From assembly GCA_023433585.1 (NCBI GenBank), contig JAEZCL010000312.1:1-16847 (forward strand): DNA of 16,847 bases, read 5' to 3'. The notes under the pieces are model-generated. The model did not search any database. It was not told the DNA's origin and was given only the letters and a program-made list of their open reading frames with translations. Source of the DNA: Pseudomonadota bacterium. GTDB taxonomy: Bacteria > Pseudomonadota > Alphaproteobacteria > Caulobacterales > Caulobacteraceae. Shown here piece after piece: positions 16,442 through 16,847 of this stretch (the first letter of the stretch is position 1; each line of letters starts with the position of its first letter). Position numbers and translations under genes: made by a program.

Positions 16442-16847
16442 CGGTCGGGCTCCGGCAGGCGCAGGACGTCCACGGGCAGGCCGGGGTTCAGTTCGCGCGG
16501 GTTCTCCGGCGCGGCCTCGACCATGAACACCAGCCGGTCGCGGCTGGAGCGGCTGTAGAGCACCGGCGGCGAGAACTCGGGCCGGGGGCTGATCCAGGTG
16601 ACGCGCGCCGTCCGCTCGCCGCCGCAGCCGTCGCAGGTGAAGCGCACCTGGACGCCCGGCCGGTAGCGCGCCGCCTCGGTCTCGGGCGCGAAGAAGCGCA
16701 GCTTGATCTCGCCGTCGGGCAGCAGCGCCATGATCGGCTGGTTCGCCGGCGCCCATTCGCCGCGCCGGAAGAAGATCTCCTCCACCCGCGCCTCGACCGG
16801 GGCGAGCGGCGACAGGTCGCCCAGCCGGGCGCGGGCCTCGTCCAGGC
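16438..16847 (-). CDS. HlyD/membrane-fusion adaptor of the ABC exporter, C-terminal part
   Basis: The visible 135 codons are the C-terminal part of a periplasmic adaptor (HlyD_D23/YbhG-like) whose N-terminus lies beyond the window edge. The frame is open through the edge, where it reads LDEARARLGDLSPLAPVEAR. This is the end of the coiled-coil hairpin and the return to the lipoyl-like domain, followed by VEEIFFRRGEWAPANQPIMAL. The beta-barrel region has IKLRFFAPETEAARYRPG and the CDGCGG pair of cysteines, then ARVTWISPRPEFSPPVLYS and LNPGLPVDV. Such adaptors link an inner-membrane ABC exporter to an outer-membrane channel such as TolC. The stop overlaps the ATPase GTG start, so adaptor, ATPase and permease form one operon. 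Confidence 0.9.
   Translation of the reverse strand, partial: LDEARARLGDLSPLAPVEARVEEIFFRRGEWAPANQPIMALLPDGEIKLRFFAPETEAARYRPGVQVRFTCDGCGGERTARVTWISPRPEFSPPVLYSRSSRDRLVFMVEAAPENPRELNPGLPVDVLRLPEPDR

Overview
The window is very GC-rich DNA, tightly packed with genes joined by 4-base ATGA or GTGA overlaps. Gene content points to an alphaproteobacterium of the Caulobacterales, most likely Brevundimonas or a close relative. This rests on the mix of a legionaminate-type sugar operon, GST, MmsA, P450 and S9 peptidase genes, on a promoter-like site resembling the Caulobacter housekeeping sigma consensus, and on a palindromic GGGGAGGG-rich intergenic element. The genus is inference. No rRNA, tRNA, CRISPR array, transposase or phage gene was seen.

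Layout. (1) 1-2085, minus strand: part of a nonulosonic (sialic-like) acid operon in transcription order legB, legI/neuB, then the first 14 codons of a legG/neuC-like gene cut by the window edge. The genes overlap by 4 bases. The set fits legionaminic rather than pseudaminic acid synthesis, a sugar used on flagellin or surface glycans. (2) 2086-2264: divergent control region with a 16-bp palindrome. (3) 2265-6219, plus strand: otsB, a GH15 glycoside hydrolase and otsA, each overlapping the next by ATGA. They pair trehalose synthesis with a possible trehalose- or glucan-cleaving enzyme. (4) 6226-7625: a glutathione S-transferase and a divergent HTH-WYL (YafY-type) regulator share 83 bp holding a perfect 17-bp palindrome, a likely operator. 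(5) 7606-9108, minus: methylmalonate-semialdehyde dehydrogenase, whose 3' end overlaps that of the regulator. (6) 9252-11869, plus: an unassigned membrane-anchored alpha/beta-hydrolase-like protein translationally coupled to a cytochrome P450, with a TTGACA-type promoter candidate in front. (7) 11870-12230: a 361-bp gap between convergent genes, with short tandem repeats running out of the P450 gene and a ~150-bp nested inverted-repeat element. (8) 12231-16847, minus: a HlyD-type adaptor (cut by the window edge), an ABC ATPase, an ABC-2 permease and, 78 bp further on, a secreted S9 prolyl-oligopeptidase-family enzyme.

The least explained parts are the hydrolase-P450 pair, the repeat-bearing end of the P450 gene with its short non-homologous-looking C-terminal tail, and the two palindromes in divergent promoter regions. 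Most other genes belong to well-known families and look intact.
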